From NCBI RefSeq assembly GCF_013179575.1, contig NZ_JABMCQ010000009.1, positions 1 through 51,278 on the forward strand: 51,278 nt of DNA, read 5' to 3'. Position 1 is the first letter of the stretch, and the number at the start of each line of letters is the position of its first letter. Shown here piece by piece: positions 33,667-42,256 of the stretch. The DNA is from Sphingobacterium shayense (GTDB taxonomy: Bacteria; Bacteroidota; Bacteroidia; Sphingobacteriales; Sphingobacteriaceae). The notes beneath the pieces are model-generated. The model was not told the DNA's origin and did not search any database. It was given only the letters and a program-made list of their open reading frames with translations. A program made the position numbers and the translations under genes.

Positions 33667-34779
33667 ATGACAAAGTCAAACCAAGGCGGGCCAGCCGCTG
33701 CAAGTATTATTTTTGCTTATCTGGTCGTATATTTTGTATGGGGATCAACATTTTTCTTTATCGAAAAAGCATTAGAAAGCTTCCCCCCGTTTGTACTGGG
33801 ATCGATTCGCTTTATCATCGCTGGATCGATATTGATGAGCTATTGCTGGCTCAAGGGATATAATATATATATAAAATCTGCTGTAAAAGATGCTATATTT
33901 ATTGGTTTTCTTTTACTATTTGTGGATATGGCGGCTATTATATGGTCCGAACAGTATATTTCCAGCGCCATCGTCTCTATTATATCCTCAGCCACGGCAA
34001 TTTGGTTTATAGTTTTCGATAAACCAAAGTGGCGACAGAACTTTACAAGTGTGCCAATCGTTCTAGGTTTGTTAGCTGGATTTGCCGGGGTTATCATGCT
34101 TTTTGCCGAACAACTTTCCACATCGAGTCACCATGGGGACGACAAGAACATGCGAACCATTGCGCTAATTGTATTGACTATTGGCACGATCGCATGGACA
34201 ATCGGCTCACTTATCTCAAAATACACCAAGGTAGGTAAAGATAAAACAGATCAGCAACCCGATATGCACGTTATGGTTAAAACTGCATGGCAAATGGTAT
34301 CCGCCGGTGTATCGTTCACAATCGTCGCGTTGTTGACCGGCGAGTATTCTCGTTTCGATCCGCACGCCGTCCGAATGGTCGATTGGGGTGCAATTGCCTA
34401 CCTGGCCACAATGGGTTCTATACTGGCTTTTGGTAGCTACATTTGGCTTTTACAGCATAGGCCCGCAACAGAAGTAAGCAGCTACGCTTATATCAACCCC
34501 ATAGTCGCTTTGGTACTCGCACATTATTTTACCAACCACAAAGTAACTTCATTACAAATCCTCGGGCTCGTGGTTATACTATGCAGTGTGATGTTGATGA
34601 ACTGGGATCTGTACAAGAACAACAAGAAGTTCAAGTTGATAAAACGAGCAAAACGAATAAAAAAACTTCGCGAAATGGCGCCTAAAAGCAGTATTCCACG
34701 TATTGTCGAAATTTCTCAATATAATGAGAAACACGAAAAGAAAAAGACAAAGAATACGCCGGATACAAAAGAACTATAA
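33667..34779 (+). CDS. EamA/DMT-family exporter
   Basis: This 370-residue inner-membrane protein has about ten hydrophobic helices arranged as two EamA repeats (first from IIFAYLVVYFVWGSTFFFIEKALESFPP, quoted here as VVYFVWGSTFFFIEKAL; second from about TIALIVLTIGTIAWTIGSLISK), the pattern of the YdcZ/RhaT-like drug/metabolite transporter superfamily. It is longer than the usual 290-310 residues because of a central loop and a very basic cytoplasmic tail (about 315-370, KKFKLIKRAKRIKKLREM and KHEKKKTKNTPDTKEL). It lies 4 bases after the lrp-type regulator. Amino-acid or metabolite export is likely; the substrate is unknown. Confidence 0.9.
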   Translation: MTKSNQGGPAAASIIFAYLVVYFVWGSTFFFIEKALESFPPFVLGSIRFIIAGSILMSYCWLKGYNIYIKSAVKDAIFIGFLLLFVDMAAIIWSEQYISSAIVSIISSATAIWFIVFDKPKWRQNFTSVPIVLGLLAGFAGVIMLFAEQLSTSSHHGDDKNMRTIALIVLTIGTIAWTIGSLISKYTKVGKDKTDQQPDMHVMVKTAWQMVSAGVSFTIVALLTGEYSRFDPHAVRMVDWGAIAYLATMGSILAFGSYIWLLQHRPATEVSSYAYINPIVALVLAHYFTNHKVTSLQILGLVVILCSVMLMNWDLYKNNKKFKLIKRAKRIKKLREMAPKSSIPRIVEISQYNEKHEKKKTKNTPDTKEL

Positions 34780-34884
34780 AAAATCTTATCCGTTGTTCTT
34801 TAGTGGGGCCGAAAGAAGCCAACCCCTCCTTTGTGTGAGAAAGCATCTCCGGGAAAAAATTATTTTTTTTTTCAGTTATTGTAG

Positions 34885-34900
34885 CATGAGGCACCTCATG
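34885..34900. repeat. 16-bp palindrome upstream of the DUF4397 lipoprotein gene
   Basis: CATGAGG (34885-34891) and CCTCATG (34894-34900) are perfect 7-base arms around CA. It is 30 bases before the ATG of the lipoprotein gene and 13 bases after a run of ten Ts (34863-34872). It may be an operator or a leader hairpin. Confidence 0.4.
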
Positions 34901-34930
34901 TCCGTATTATCAGGTAAAAAACAATTAACT

Positions 34931-35629
34931 ATGAAAAAGTTATCTTTACAGTTATTCGCTTGCTTAATGCTAAGCATATTCACATTCAGCAGCTGTCTCA
35001 AGGACGATGACGATTACACCCCTATCCCGACCGGGTACATGACTTTTATCAATGGTTTTTCGGAAAGTAGCCAAATTATTTATGATCTTAATGGCCCGAA
35101 TAGTCCGTTTGCAGTTCAGTATCAGGCGTACTTACGTCCCACCTACGGCGTACAAGTAGGAAAGCGAAATTTACAGATATACACTCACGATCAGCGCACC
35201 ACATTAGTAGATACGGTAATAACGGTCCAAGATAGCGCAGCATACTCTACTTTTGCCTATGGAACACTTGATGATCCTCAATTTGCCCTGATCAAAGATA
35301 AATCGTTAGAAAATCTCGCAGACCAAAGTGGTTACCGATTTCTAAACCTTGCCAATGAAACTGGCGCTGTAAACTTATTTCTGGGTGATCAGACCACTCC
35401 AATATTTGCTGAAAGAGCAATGGAAACCGGGGCAACAGCAGTTGAACATCAAGCATTTATCGCTAAAGAGAGTGGTTCATTTAGTATAAAAGTTACCGAT
35501 GCCTCCGGGGCCGAACTGGCAACAAGAGATAATTACGAATTCAAAAAAGGCCAGTACTATACATTTATACTTATAGGCACTAAAGGCGACACCAAAACAC
35601 CACCGTACATAGGTGTGGTCGCATACTAG
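34931..35629 (+). CDS. DUF4397 lipoprotein
   Basis: This 232-residue protein has a lipoprotein signal (MKKLSLQLFACLMLSIFTFSSC, Cys at about residue 22) followed by an acidic DDDD linker. The mature part matches DUF4397, a beta-sandwich family common in Bacteroidota lipoproteins: YMTFINGFSESSQIIYDLNG (two parts: YMTFINGF, SSQIIYDLNG), then a second similar unit beginning YRFLNLANETGAVNLFLGDQ. Function is unknown; it is probably exposed at the cell surface. A longer in-frame extension back to 34703 overlaps the EamA gene and has no signal character, so ATG 34931 is the start. A strong terminator follows at 35669. Confidence 0.87.
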   Translation: MKKLSLQLFACLMLSIFTFSSCLKDDDDYTPIPTGYMTFINGFSESSQIIYDLNGPNSPFAVQYQAYLRPTYGVQVGKRNLQIYTHDQRTTLVDTVITVQDSAAYSTFAYGTLDDPQFALIKDKSLENLADQSGYRFLNLANETGAVNLFLGDQTTPIFAERAMETGATAVEHQAFIAKESGSFSIKVTDASGAELATRDNYEFKKGQYYTFILIGTKGDTKTPPYIGVVAY

Positions 35630-35668
35630 TCATTTGTCTAATTTTAACTACCTATTTAAAACAATCTG

Positions 35669-35699
35669 ATAGTCTCCACATAATGGAGACTATTTTTTT
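35669..35699 (+). terminator. Intrinsic terminator after the DUF4397 gene
   Basis: ATAGTCTCCA (35669-35678) and TGGAGACTAT (35684-35693) form a perfect 10-bp stem with a 5-base loop, followed by six or more Ts. The rest of the gap to smc is AT-rich with no gene. Confidence 0.93.
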
Positions 35700-35909
35700 A
35701 AGATTGCATCTATTAAAGCAAATTAAAAACACAATAGTAAGTTAGATACCAAAATTTTTCGAGTAGACTACCTCGCGCGAACTAAATATCTATATAGCCT
35801 TTTTTGATATACAAAGTTAGTTAAACCACTCTCAATTCAGAAAGTTTCAGTTCTGCCTAAAAATCTGTATTTTCGTGCTTCATTTTTTTTGAAAAATAGT
35901 CTCTCGAAT

Positions 35910-38900
35910 ATGCAGTTGACAAAACTAGAAATAAAAGGCTTTAAAAGTTTCGGTGATAAAATTACAATCAATTTTAACGAGGGCGTGACCGCAATCGTAG
36001 GTCCGAACGGGTGTGGAAAATCCAATGTTGTGGATGCTATAAGGTGGGTACTAGGAGAACAAAGTACGCGTACCCTACGCTCTGAAAAAATGGAAAACAT
36101 CATTTTCAACGGTACCGCAAACCGTAAACCGGCAAACCTCGCTGAAGTCTCTCTTACCTTCGAGAACAATAATCAGTTGTTACCGACCGAATTTTCAACA
36201 GTGACGATAACGCGGAAACTATACCGCAACGGAGATAGTGAATACAGATTGAACGATGTGAAGTGTCGTTTAAAAGATATCACTGACCTTTTCCTTGACA
36301 CCGGCCTAGGTGCAGACACCTACTCGATCATTGAATTAAAAATGATCGACGAAATTATAAATAATAAAGATAATTCACGGAGAAACCTTTTTGAAGAAGC
36401 ATCTGGAATCTCAAAATACAAAGTAAGAAAAAAACAGACGCTCAGTAAATTAAAAGACACAGAAGGAGATCTATCGCGCGTTGATGATCTACTATTTGAA
36501 ATTAATAAGAACCTCAAACAGCTTGAAAATCAAGCAAAAAAAGCAGATAAATACTTTCAGCTTAAAGATGAGTACCGAGAAGCCAGCATTGGGTTAACCT
36601 ACTACAAATTGGAAGGGTTTAGTTCCGACTTAGAGCGTATCAACGAGCAAGAAAAAATACAACATGCGTACCTTGATGAAATAGGAAAAAAAATTCAGAA
36701 TAATGAACAGCAGCTCCATACTTTACGCAATGATGTTCTTGCCAAAGAGAAAAATCTTGCCACGCAACAAAAGAGTACGAGTGAAATTAACAACAAAATT
36801 CGCAGTTACGAATCTGATAAAAAAATTAAAAACGAAAAGCTACGACACCTACAAGATAACGAAACACGTCTAAACGCAGAATTAAGCAATGATAAGGCGC
36901 AATTTGACCACATTACCAACACGCTTAAACGCTTAAACGAAGATCTTTTCGAAGCACAAACAACACTTGATTCTTATACCGAAGACACTCAACGAAATAG
37001 CGGAGAGGTTGACGAATTGCGAACACAGCAGCAAGCTGCAAAACTAAAACTTGACGGCTATCAGAAAACCACGGGAGACCTTCAGAACAGAATATATAGA
37101 ATCGAAAAAGACATCGCTGTACTTAATATACAAAAGGATGCTCTAGAACAAGAGTCCGCTCGTACCATTACTGACAGCAGTTCAAAAGAGGAGGAACTCG
37201 GACAGTTCAACACCGCTGTCGAAACGCTTAAGGAGCAGGTGGCCACGCAGCAGGATCAGTACGATCGCGCTGTGAAGGTGGAACAGGATTTGCGCGAGGA
37301 AATAGCAAGCCAAGAACAGGCGCTTAACGAATTACGCAGCCAAATAAATCGAGAATCTCGACTGGCCGATGCGAAACAGAATGAATACAATCTTACTAAA
37401 TCGCTTGTAGATAACTTAGAGGGATTTCCTGAATCGATCAAATTTTTGCGTAAAAATGCAGGTTGGAAAAAATCCTACCCCCTTTTCTCGGATATTCTCT
37501 TCTGTAAAGAAGAGTATCGTATAGCTATCGAAAACTATCTTGAACCGATCATGAACCATTATGTCGTCGAGAGCAAACTAGAGGCGGTTCAGTCTATCCA
37601 ACTCTTGAGCGATGCGGCTCGAGGGCGGGCGAATTTCTTTGTGCTTGAAGCCGTACAAAGCGCACAAAAACAACAAATAACCTTACCATCAAATGATGTG
37701 GTCTCCGCCTTAGACATCGTAACCGTAGATAAAAAATACCAAGAACTCTGCGAACAGCTTCTTAGCCATGTGTTTATCTTAAAACCTGAGTCGTCCGATT
37801 CGATTGATAGGGAATTTCCAACTGAAAACATTGTTATTCTACATCCGGAAGGAAAATTTTCAAAAACTCGGTTAGGTCTTAGTGGCGGATCGTTAGGGTT
37901 ATTTGAAGGCAAACGTATCGGCCGGGCGAAAAATTTAGATAATTTAACCAAAGAGATCAAAAACCTGAATAAACTTGTTGAAGATTTACATCTGCAGGAA
38001 GAGAGCCTAGTAAAACAGATTTCATCGCTGAGATTATCTTCACAAAAGGATTTTATTGATGAATTAAGTACTATCTTAAATAGGCTTAACAACGAGTATA
38101 TCTCTGTTAAGACCAAACAAGAGCAATATCTTGCATTTTTAAAAAATAGTCAAAATCGGAAAACAGATATTGAGAGTAATTTAACGGTAATAAACTACGA
38201 TCTCCAAAAAGCGGAGCCGAAACTAAGTGAACTAAAAAAAGAAAACCAGTCCGTTCAGTCACAACTTGTTGAGCTGCAAGAAACCTATCTTGAAATATCT
38301 GAACGGTATAATGAACGTTCAGCGGCATTCAATCAGGAAAACATTCGGTACCATCAACAACAAAATAAAGTTGCCGGCCTGCTTAAAGACCTAGAATATC
38401 GAGAAAGTCAACAACAAGCACTCGAAACTAGAATTCAAAAAAATAGCGCAGAATACGAACAAATAAAAGCGTCGATGCTAATTGCCGTACCAACCGAAGG
38501 ACTTGACGACTCCGAACTAATGGAAATGTACGCACAAAAGGAAATGCTGGAAAAAGCACTTCAAGAATTTGAAGAGGATTTCTTCTCTTCTAGAAAATTA
38601 ATCAACGATCTTGAAGAAGAGACAACACAACTACGCAGGAACAAAGATCAGCACGACTATCTTCAAACCGAGTTAAAAGACAAGAAAACTTCACTACAGC
38701 TGGAATTGACTGCCCTAAAAGAACGACTCTCAGTAGAGTTTGACATCGACATTAATACACTTTTGCAACAAGATCCTCCAGAAATTGCCGAATCTAAAGA
38801 GGAGCTTTCCTTGAAATGTAATAAACTAAAAAAACAGCTTGACGGCTACGGATCAATCAACCCAATGGCCAAAGAGGCTTACGATGAAATTCAAGAAAGG

Positions 38901-39452
38901 CACGACTTTATCAATAAAGAAAAGAATGATCTACTAGAAGCTAAAGCGTCATTATTGGCAACTATTAATGAAATTGATCAGTCTGCAAATGACAAGTTTA
39001 TGAATGCATTCAACACGGTCCGTGAAAACTTTGTCCAAGTATTTCGTTCACTGTTCAATAATGAAGATTCCTGTGACATGATTCTTACCGACCCAGGAAA
39101 CCCGCTCGAATCCGACATCGACATTATCGCGCAGCCAAAAGGGAAGAGACCTTTATCCATTAATCAGCTTTCTGGCGGCGAAAAAACCTTAACGGCTACA
39201 GCGCTCCTGTTTTCGCTTTACTTACTTAAACCGGCACCATTCTGTATCTTCGACGAGGTCGATGCACCACTTGATGATACCAATATTGACAAATTCAACA
39301 ATATCATAAAAGACTTCTCAAAAAACTCGCAATTTATTATCGTGTCGCACAACAAGCGAACGATCGCTAGCACCGAGATTATTTATGGGGTAACAATGGT
39401 GGAGCAAGGCGTTTCCCGCGTTGTCCCTGTAGATCTACGAGACGTCGCTTAA
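35910..39452 (+). CDS. smc: Chromosome segregation protein SMC
   Basis: This 1180-residue (from ATG 35910) ATPase compacts and segregates the chromosome with ScpA and ScpB. In order: N-terminal head with FKSFGDKITI and Walker A GPNGCGKSNVVDAI (31-44); Q-loop and R-loop region (VLGEQSTRTLRSEKM); long coiled coil (about 165-500); hinge (about 500-670, FLRKNAGWKKSYPLFSDIL, RANFFVLE, GGSLGLFEGKR); returning coil (about 670-1000); and C-terminal head with signature LSGGEKTLTATALLFSLY and Walker B FCIFDEVDAPLDD. A TTG 21 bases upstream would extend it, but ATG 35910 matches the normal N-terminus MxLTKLEIKGFKSF. It is monocistronic here. A one-mismatch -7 element (TATTTTCG, 35868-35875) may drive it. 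Confidence 0.97.
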   Translation: MQLTKLEIKGFKSFGDKITINFNEGVTAIVGPNGCGKSNVVDAIRWVLGEQSTRTLRSEKMENIIFNGTANRKPANLAEVSLTFENNNQLLPTEFSTVTITRKLYRNGDSEYRLNDVKCRLKDITDLFLDTGLGADTYSIIELKMIDEIINNKDNSRRNLFEEASGISKYKVRKKQTLSKLKDTEGDLSRVDDLLFEINKNLKQLENQAKKADKYFQLKDEYREASIGLTYYKLEGFSSDLERINEQEKIQHAYLDEIGKKIQNNEQQLHTLRNDVLAKEKNLATQQKSTSEINNKIRSYESDKKIKNEKLRHLQDNETRLNAELSNDKAQFDHITNTLKRLNEDLFEAQTTLDSYTEDTQRNSGEVDELRTQQQAAKLKLDGYQKTTGDLQNRIYRIEKDIAVLNIQKDALEQESARTITDSSSKEEELGQFNTAVETLKEQVATQQDQYDRAVKVEQDLREEIASQEQALNELRSQINRESRLADAKQNEYNLTKSLVDNLEGFPESIKFLRKNAGWKKSYPLFSDILFCKEEYRIAIENYLEPIMNHYVVESKLEAVQSIQLLSDAARGRANFFVLEAVQSAQKQQITLPSNDVVSALDIVTVDKKYQELCEQLLSHVFILKPESSDSIDREFPTENIVILHPEGKFSKTRLGLSGGSLGLFEGKRIGRAKNLDNLTKEIKNLNKLVEDLHLQEESLVKQISSLRLSSQKDFIDELSTILNRLNNEYISVKTKQEQYLAFLKNSQNRKTDIESNLTVINYDLQKAEPKLSELKKENQSVQSQLVELQETYLEISERYNERSAAFNQENIRYHQQQNKVAGLLKDLEYRESQQQALETRIQKNSAEYEQIKASMLIAVPTEGLDDSELMEMYAQKEMLEKALQEFEEDFFSSRKLINDLEEETTQLRRNKDQHDYLQTELKDKKTSLQLELTALKERLSVEFDIDINTLLQQDPPEIAESKEELSLKCNKLKKQLDGYGSINPMAKEAYDEIQERHDFINKEKNDLLEAKASLLATINEIDQSANDKFMNAFNTVRENFVQVFRSLFNNEDSCDMILTDPGNPLESDIDIIAQPKGKRPLSINQLSGGEKTLTATALLFSLYLLKPAPFCIFDEVDAPLDDTNIDKFNNIIKDFSKNSQFIIVSHNKRTIASTEIIYGVTMVEQGVSRVVPVDLRDVA

Positions 39453-39544
39453 GAGAAAAAGATATCAATCAGAAACGAGTATCCAACAAGATTATAATTG
39501 ATATGTTATATTTTTAATCGCTTTTTATTAGCGGACCAACAACT

Positions 39545-40048
39545 ATGAGCGAATCACATGTTCAAGTATATTATTTCGAGGCAACGATACAACTAATTGG
39601 GATCAACCCCTATGTTCCGGTTCCCGAACACATTCTTCAAGACCTTTTTGATCAAGCTAAGCGTAACAAAAGCCCCATTCCCATTAAAGGAACCGTAAAT
39701 GGACGACCGTACACACAAAGCTTGGTTAAGTACAAAGGAGAATGGCGATTATACATTAACACGCTTATGATTAAAAATTCACCAAAACATATTGGTGAGC
39801 AAATTCAGCTAAGTATATGCTTTAATTCAGTTCCTCCGAAATTCATTTCGCCAGAAGTTTTTTCGGATGCCTTAGATGCAAATCCAAAAGCGAAAGAGGT
39901 TTTTCACAAAATGCCCCCGTATCTCCAAAAGGAAATCAATCGTTATTTGTCAAATCTAAAATCGCAAGCTAGTCTCGACTTAAATATCGATCGAGCCATA
40001 AAGTTTCTAATGGGCAAGGGAAAATTTATTGGTCGAGAAAAGCCTTAA
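39545..40048 (+). CDS. DUF1905 / OmdA (YdeI-like) protein
   Basis: This 167-residue protein combines a DUF1905 beta-barrel domain (about 8-90: YYFEATIQLIGINPYVPVP, IPIKGTVNGRPYTQSL, WRLYINTLMIKN, IGEQIQLSI) with a C-terminal YdeI/OmpD-associated helical segment (about 100-165: FSDALDANPKAKEVFHKMPPYLQKEINRYL, quoted as DALDANPKAKEVFHKMPP, then IDRAIKFLMGKGKFIG). The OmdA label in databases is bacteriocin protection, but the real function is unknown. No signal peptide, so cytosolic. It lies 92 bases after smc and converges on the MFS gene. Confidence 0.85.
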   Translation: MSESHVQVYYFEATIQLIGINPYVPVPEHILQDLFDQAKRNKSPIPIKGTVNGRPYTQSLVKYKGEWRLYINTLMIKNSPKHIGEQIQLSICFNSVPPKFISPEVFSDALDANPKAKEVFHKMPPYLQKEINRYLSNLKSQASLDLNIDRAIKFLMGKGKFIGREKP

Positions 40049-40071
40049 CGCCCTATTTTGGTCACATTTAA

Positions 40072-41322
40072 TTATTTTTCATCTGCTTTGGTCACATCGC
40101 TCCTTTTAGACATACCTAAACTCATCAACGGCGCGTTGAAAAAACAGATTATCCCCACCAGAGCAATTAATGCCCCTAAAACAACAAATATATTCCCAAC
40201 ACCAAACCGGTCGGCCGCCCATCCAGTACCCAAGAGTCCGACTACTGTCGGAATGACCACGATACTGAAATACATTGAAAACACCCGTCCCATAGCATCA
40301 GGCCGTACTTGTTCTTGAATAACGGTCATGAAGCATGCGTTATACACCGCCGCTGCGATACCCCCTAGTGCGGTTAAGATCACAAAAAAATAAAATGTGG
40401 TTGAAGGAATATAACCCGATAAGGACAACGACAACCCCAAAATGATGTACATTACGTTCATAATTACGACCTTCGACATAGACGGCTTAAATATCCCAAG
40501 CAAACTTCCCCCGATTAGCATACCAACCCCCCAGACAATCTCCACCACGCTTATTTCAAACTTCCCACCACCAAAATGATTTAATGTTAAAAGTGGAAAC
40601 AAAACAGCAATGGGCATAATAAAAAATGTTACCAAAGTCGAGAAAGCAAATACGGAAGCGAGACCTCTTGTTCTAAAAATCTCCGAAAAACCAGCGCCAA
40701 GATCAATCCATACTTGTCGAAAACTACTTTTCATTTTATCGGTAATCACCGGATTTGGAATCCGTACCAACAGCAATGAAACGATTCCAAAAATTGCTCC
40801 CATAATATCAAGTAATAGAACGTGGCCAATAGGCATCAATGTAATAGCTAACGCGCCTAAAGCTGGGCCCGCAATCGAAGAAACCGATTGGATAACTTGG
40901 TTAATCCCCGAAATACGCAACAACTCTTCTTGCGGTGCGATCATAGGTATCGATGCTTGCATTGCAGGCATATGAAAAGCAGAACCCACCGAACGCAGCC
41001 CCAGCATCAGATAAATTAGCAATAAACTTTCGAATCCTACATAAAAACTAATAGACATCGCTAAAGTACACAACGCAACAAAAGCGTCGGAGAAAATCAT
41101 TGTTTTCTTACGATCCCATCGGTCAATATAAACCCCGGCGAAAGGTCCGATAATGGCTGCGGGCAACATTCCCGCGATCGCGCCATACGCTAATACCTGG
41201 GCAGACCCGTAGTGCATACTAAGCCATATGATAATCGCGAAATTTACCGCGGAGCTCGTTATAAGAGACAAAAATTGCCCGACCCAAATAAACATAAACT
41301 TCTTTTTCCAAGAACTCTGCAT
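40072..41322 (-). CDS. MFS transporter (MFS_3/enterobactin exporter-like)
   Basis: This 416-residue inner-membrane protein has twelve predicted membrane helices and the MFS loop motif after helix 2 as GPFAGVYIDRWDRKKTMIFSD (in pieces GPFAGVYIDRWDRKK). It resembles the MFS_3 group (EntS-like and macrolide-efflux MefA-like proteins), with a PDAMGRVFSMYFS segment in the second half. Substrate unknown; drug or siderophore efflux is the family norm. The start ATG lies only 5 bases after a perfect promoter -7 element, implying a leaderless mRNA. It is downstream of hsp20 but separated from it by a terminator. Confidence 0.9.
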   Translation of the reverse strand: MQSSWKKKFMFIWVGQFLSLITSSAVNFAIIIWLSMHYGSAQVLAYGAIAGMLPAAIIGPFAGVYIDRWDRKKTMIFSDAFVALCTLAMSISFYVGFESLLLIYLMLGLRSVGSAFHMPAMQASIPMIAPQEELLRISGINQVIQSVSSIAGPALGALAITLMPIGHVLLLDIMGAIFGIVSLLLVRIPNPVITDKMKSSFRQVWIDLGAGFSEIFRTRGLASVFAFSTLVTFFIMPIAVLFPLLTLNHFGGGKFEISVVEIVWGVGMLIGGSLLGIFKPSMSKVVIMNVMYIILGLSLSLSGYIPSTTFYFFVILTALGGIAAAVYNACFMTVIQEQVRPDAMGRVFSMYFSIVVIPTVVGLLGTGWAADRFGVGNIFVVLGALIALVGIICFFNAPLMSLGMSKRSDVTKADEK

Positions 41323-41327
41323 AGAAT

Positions 41328-41360
41328 CAAAAATAAAACGCCAAGAATTGGCAAAACAAA
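41328..41360 (-). promoter_or_regulatory. Promoter of the MFS gene, next to its start codon
   Basis: On the minus strand TTTG (41360-41357), a 21-base spacer and TATTTTTG (41335-41328) match the consensus exactly. The ATG at 41322 is 5 bases after the -7 element. Confidence 0.75.
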
Positions 41361-41560
41361 AAATAATGATAATAACCTTCCGAAAGAAAATCAGAAGCCT
41401 TTAGTCAATAGATGACTACACGTTTTAGAAACGAAGTTGTTAATTGATATCCATAGTGGCACAAACATACGAAAAAAGATTTTTTTCAAAAAGAAAAACC
41501 TATTTCAAAAAGAGAGAACGCGAGAGTTTGTCGTCATTGATAAATCAACAAAACACAAAA

Positions 41561-41589
41561 AAAAGAGCCTTCGTCGTAACGAAAGCTCC
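41561..41589 (-). terminator. Intrinsic terminator after hsp20
   Basis: On the minus strand GAGCTTTCG (41588-41580) pairs with CGAAGGCTC (41573-41565) allowing one G-T pair, around a six-base loop, followed by eight Ts. It ends the hsp20 transcript 26 bases after the stop codon. Confidence 0.85.
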
Positions 41590-41614
41590 TTTTCAACCTT
41601 AAAAATTCAAAATG

Positions 41615-42058
41615 TTATTTTACCTCAATTAATCTTTTTGCAACAATCGCATCTTCTTTTTTACCGACAGAAACGATCAATACTCCATCTTCATAAGCAG
41701 CATCGATACGAGTGTAATCTACGGAATCAGGCAAGGAGAATGAGCGAGTAAACGATAAATAGCTAAATTCTTTCTTACTGTATACCTTATCTTCGCTCTC
41801 TTTTTCGTCTCGTTTCTCAACAGATATCGTAATCAAGTTCTTATCAACATTGATTTTAAAATCTGATTTTTTTAAACCCGGAGCAGCCAGCTCGACTTTG
41901 TATGAAGATTCATCTTCTGATATGTTTACCGCCGGGACACGAGTAACTAATCGATCGGTGATAAATGAATCATTGAAAAAATTATCGAATATACTATTAA
42001 CATAAGGGTTAACTACATCCGAATTTACTGTTTTTGTTGGAAATTTAATTAATGCCAT
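41615..42058 (-). CDS. Small heat-shock protein, Hsp20/alpha-crystallin family
   Basis: This 147-residue ATP-independent holdase chaperone has the alpha-crystallin domain at about 42-130 (PAVNISEDESSYKVELAAPG, shown as PAVNISEDE and YKVELAAPGL; then ITISVEKR and FSLPDSVD, with the typical AxxxxGVLxVxVGK as AYEDGVLIVSVGKKE). The C-terminal IEV (144-146) is the I-x-I/V motif used for oligomer assembly. It is unusual here in having a perfect Shine-Dalgarno sequence 8 bases before the ATG, and a 13-base direct repeat upstream. It is downstream of folB but probably transcribed on its own. Confidence 0.96.
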   Translation of the reverse strand: MALIKFPTKTVNSDVVNPYVNSIFDNFFNDSFITDRLVTRVPAVNISEDESSYKVELAAPGLKKSDFKINVDKNLITISVEKRDEKESEDKVYSKKEFSYLSFTRSFSLPDSVDYTRIDAAYEDGVLIVSVGKKEDAIVAKRLIEVK

Positions 42059-42066
42059 TTTTATGT

Positions 42067-42072
42067 CCTCCT
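42067..42072 (-). promoter_or_regulatory. Perfect Shine-Dalgarno sequence of hsp20
   Basis: The minus strand reads AGGAGG, 8 bases before the hsp20 ATG. I saw no comparable site before the other genes checked in this window, and Bacteroidota rarely use one, so strong translation of hsp20 is suggested. Confidence 0.75.
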
Positions 42073-42148
42073 AATTTTGTTTAAACAATTTTTTATCTGT
42101 GCTAGTAAGTAATCAAAACACATACCTAAAATAATTTAAAATAAAAAG

Positions 42149-42193
42149 ATGACTTTTTGTCCGTAAATCCCTACGAGTTTATGACTTTTTGTC
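42149..42193. repeat. 13-bp direct repeat upstream of hsp20
   Basis: ATGACTTTTTGTC occurs at 42149-42161 and 42181-42193, 32 bases apart (three helical turns), about 90 bases upstream of the hsp20 ATG. Each copy has GAC/GTC inverted ends. Two regulator sites on one DNA face are plausible. Confidence 0.5.
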
Positions 42194-42256
42194 GTCAAAC
42201 AAAAAAAATAAAACTTCATAACCCCCTGTGAGGCAAAATGAAAACGCTGAATCAGC

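Noticed and set aside
34780..34862. Possible riboswitch or structured leader between the EamA and DUF4397 genes (GGGG...CCCC and GAGA...TCTC pairings)
   Set aside because: The pairings are short and I recognise no riboswitch consensus; comparative evidence would be needed.
35812..35819. Minus-strand TAACTTTG in the gap before smc, suggesting an antisense or small RNA promoter
   Set aside because: No -33 element at the right distance, no ORF and no clear terminator downstream on that strand; one 6-base match in an AT-rich gap is expected by chance.
40057..40097. TTTGGTCACAT repeated 30 bases apart at the 3' end of the MFS gene
   Set aside because: The second copy encodes part of the MFS C-terminus and the first lies just past its stop codon; most simply a small local duplication, with no regulatory context.
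40610..40975. 121-codon plus-strand ORF opposite the MFS gene
   Set aside because: It mirrors the hydrophobic coding strand of a clear MFS transporter and has no promoter or family features.
42246..42256. GCTGAATCAGC palindrome just after the folB stop codon as a terminator
   Set aside because: The stem would be only 4-5 base pairs with too small a loop and a broken T-tract.
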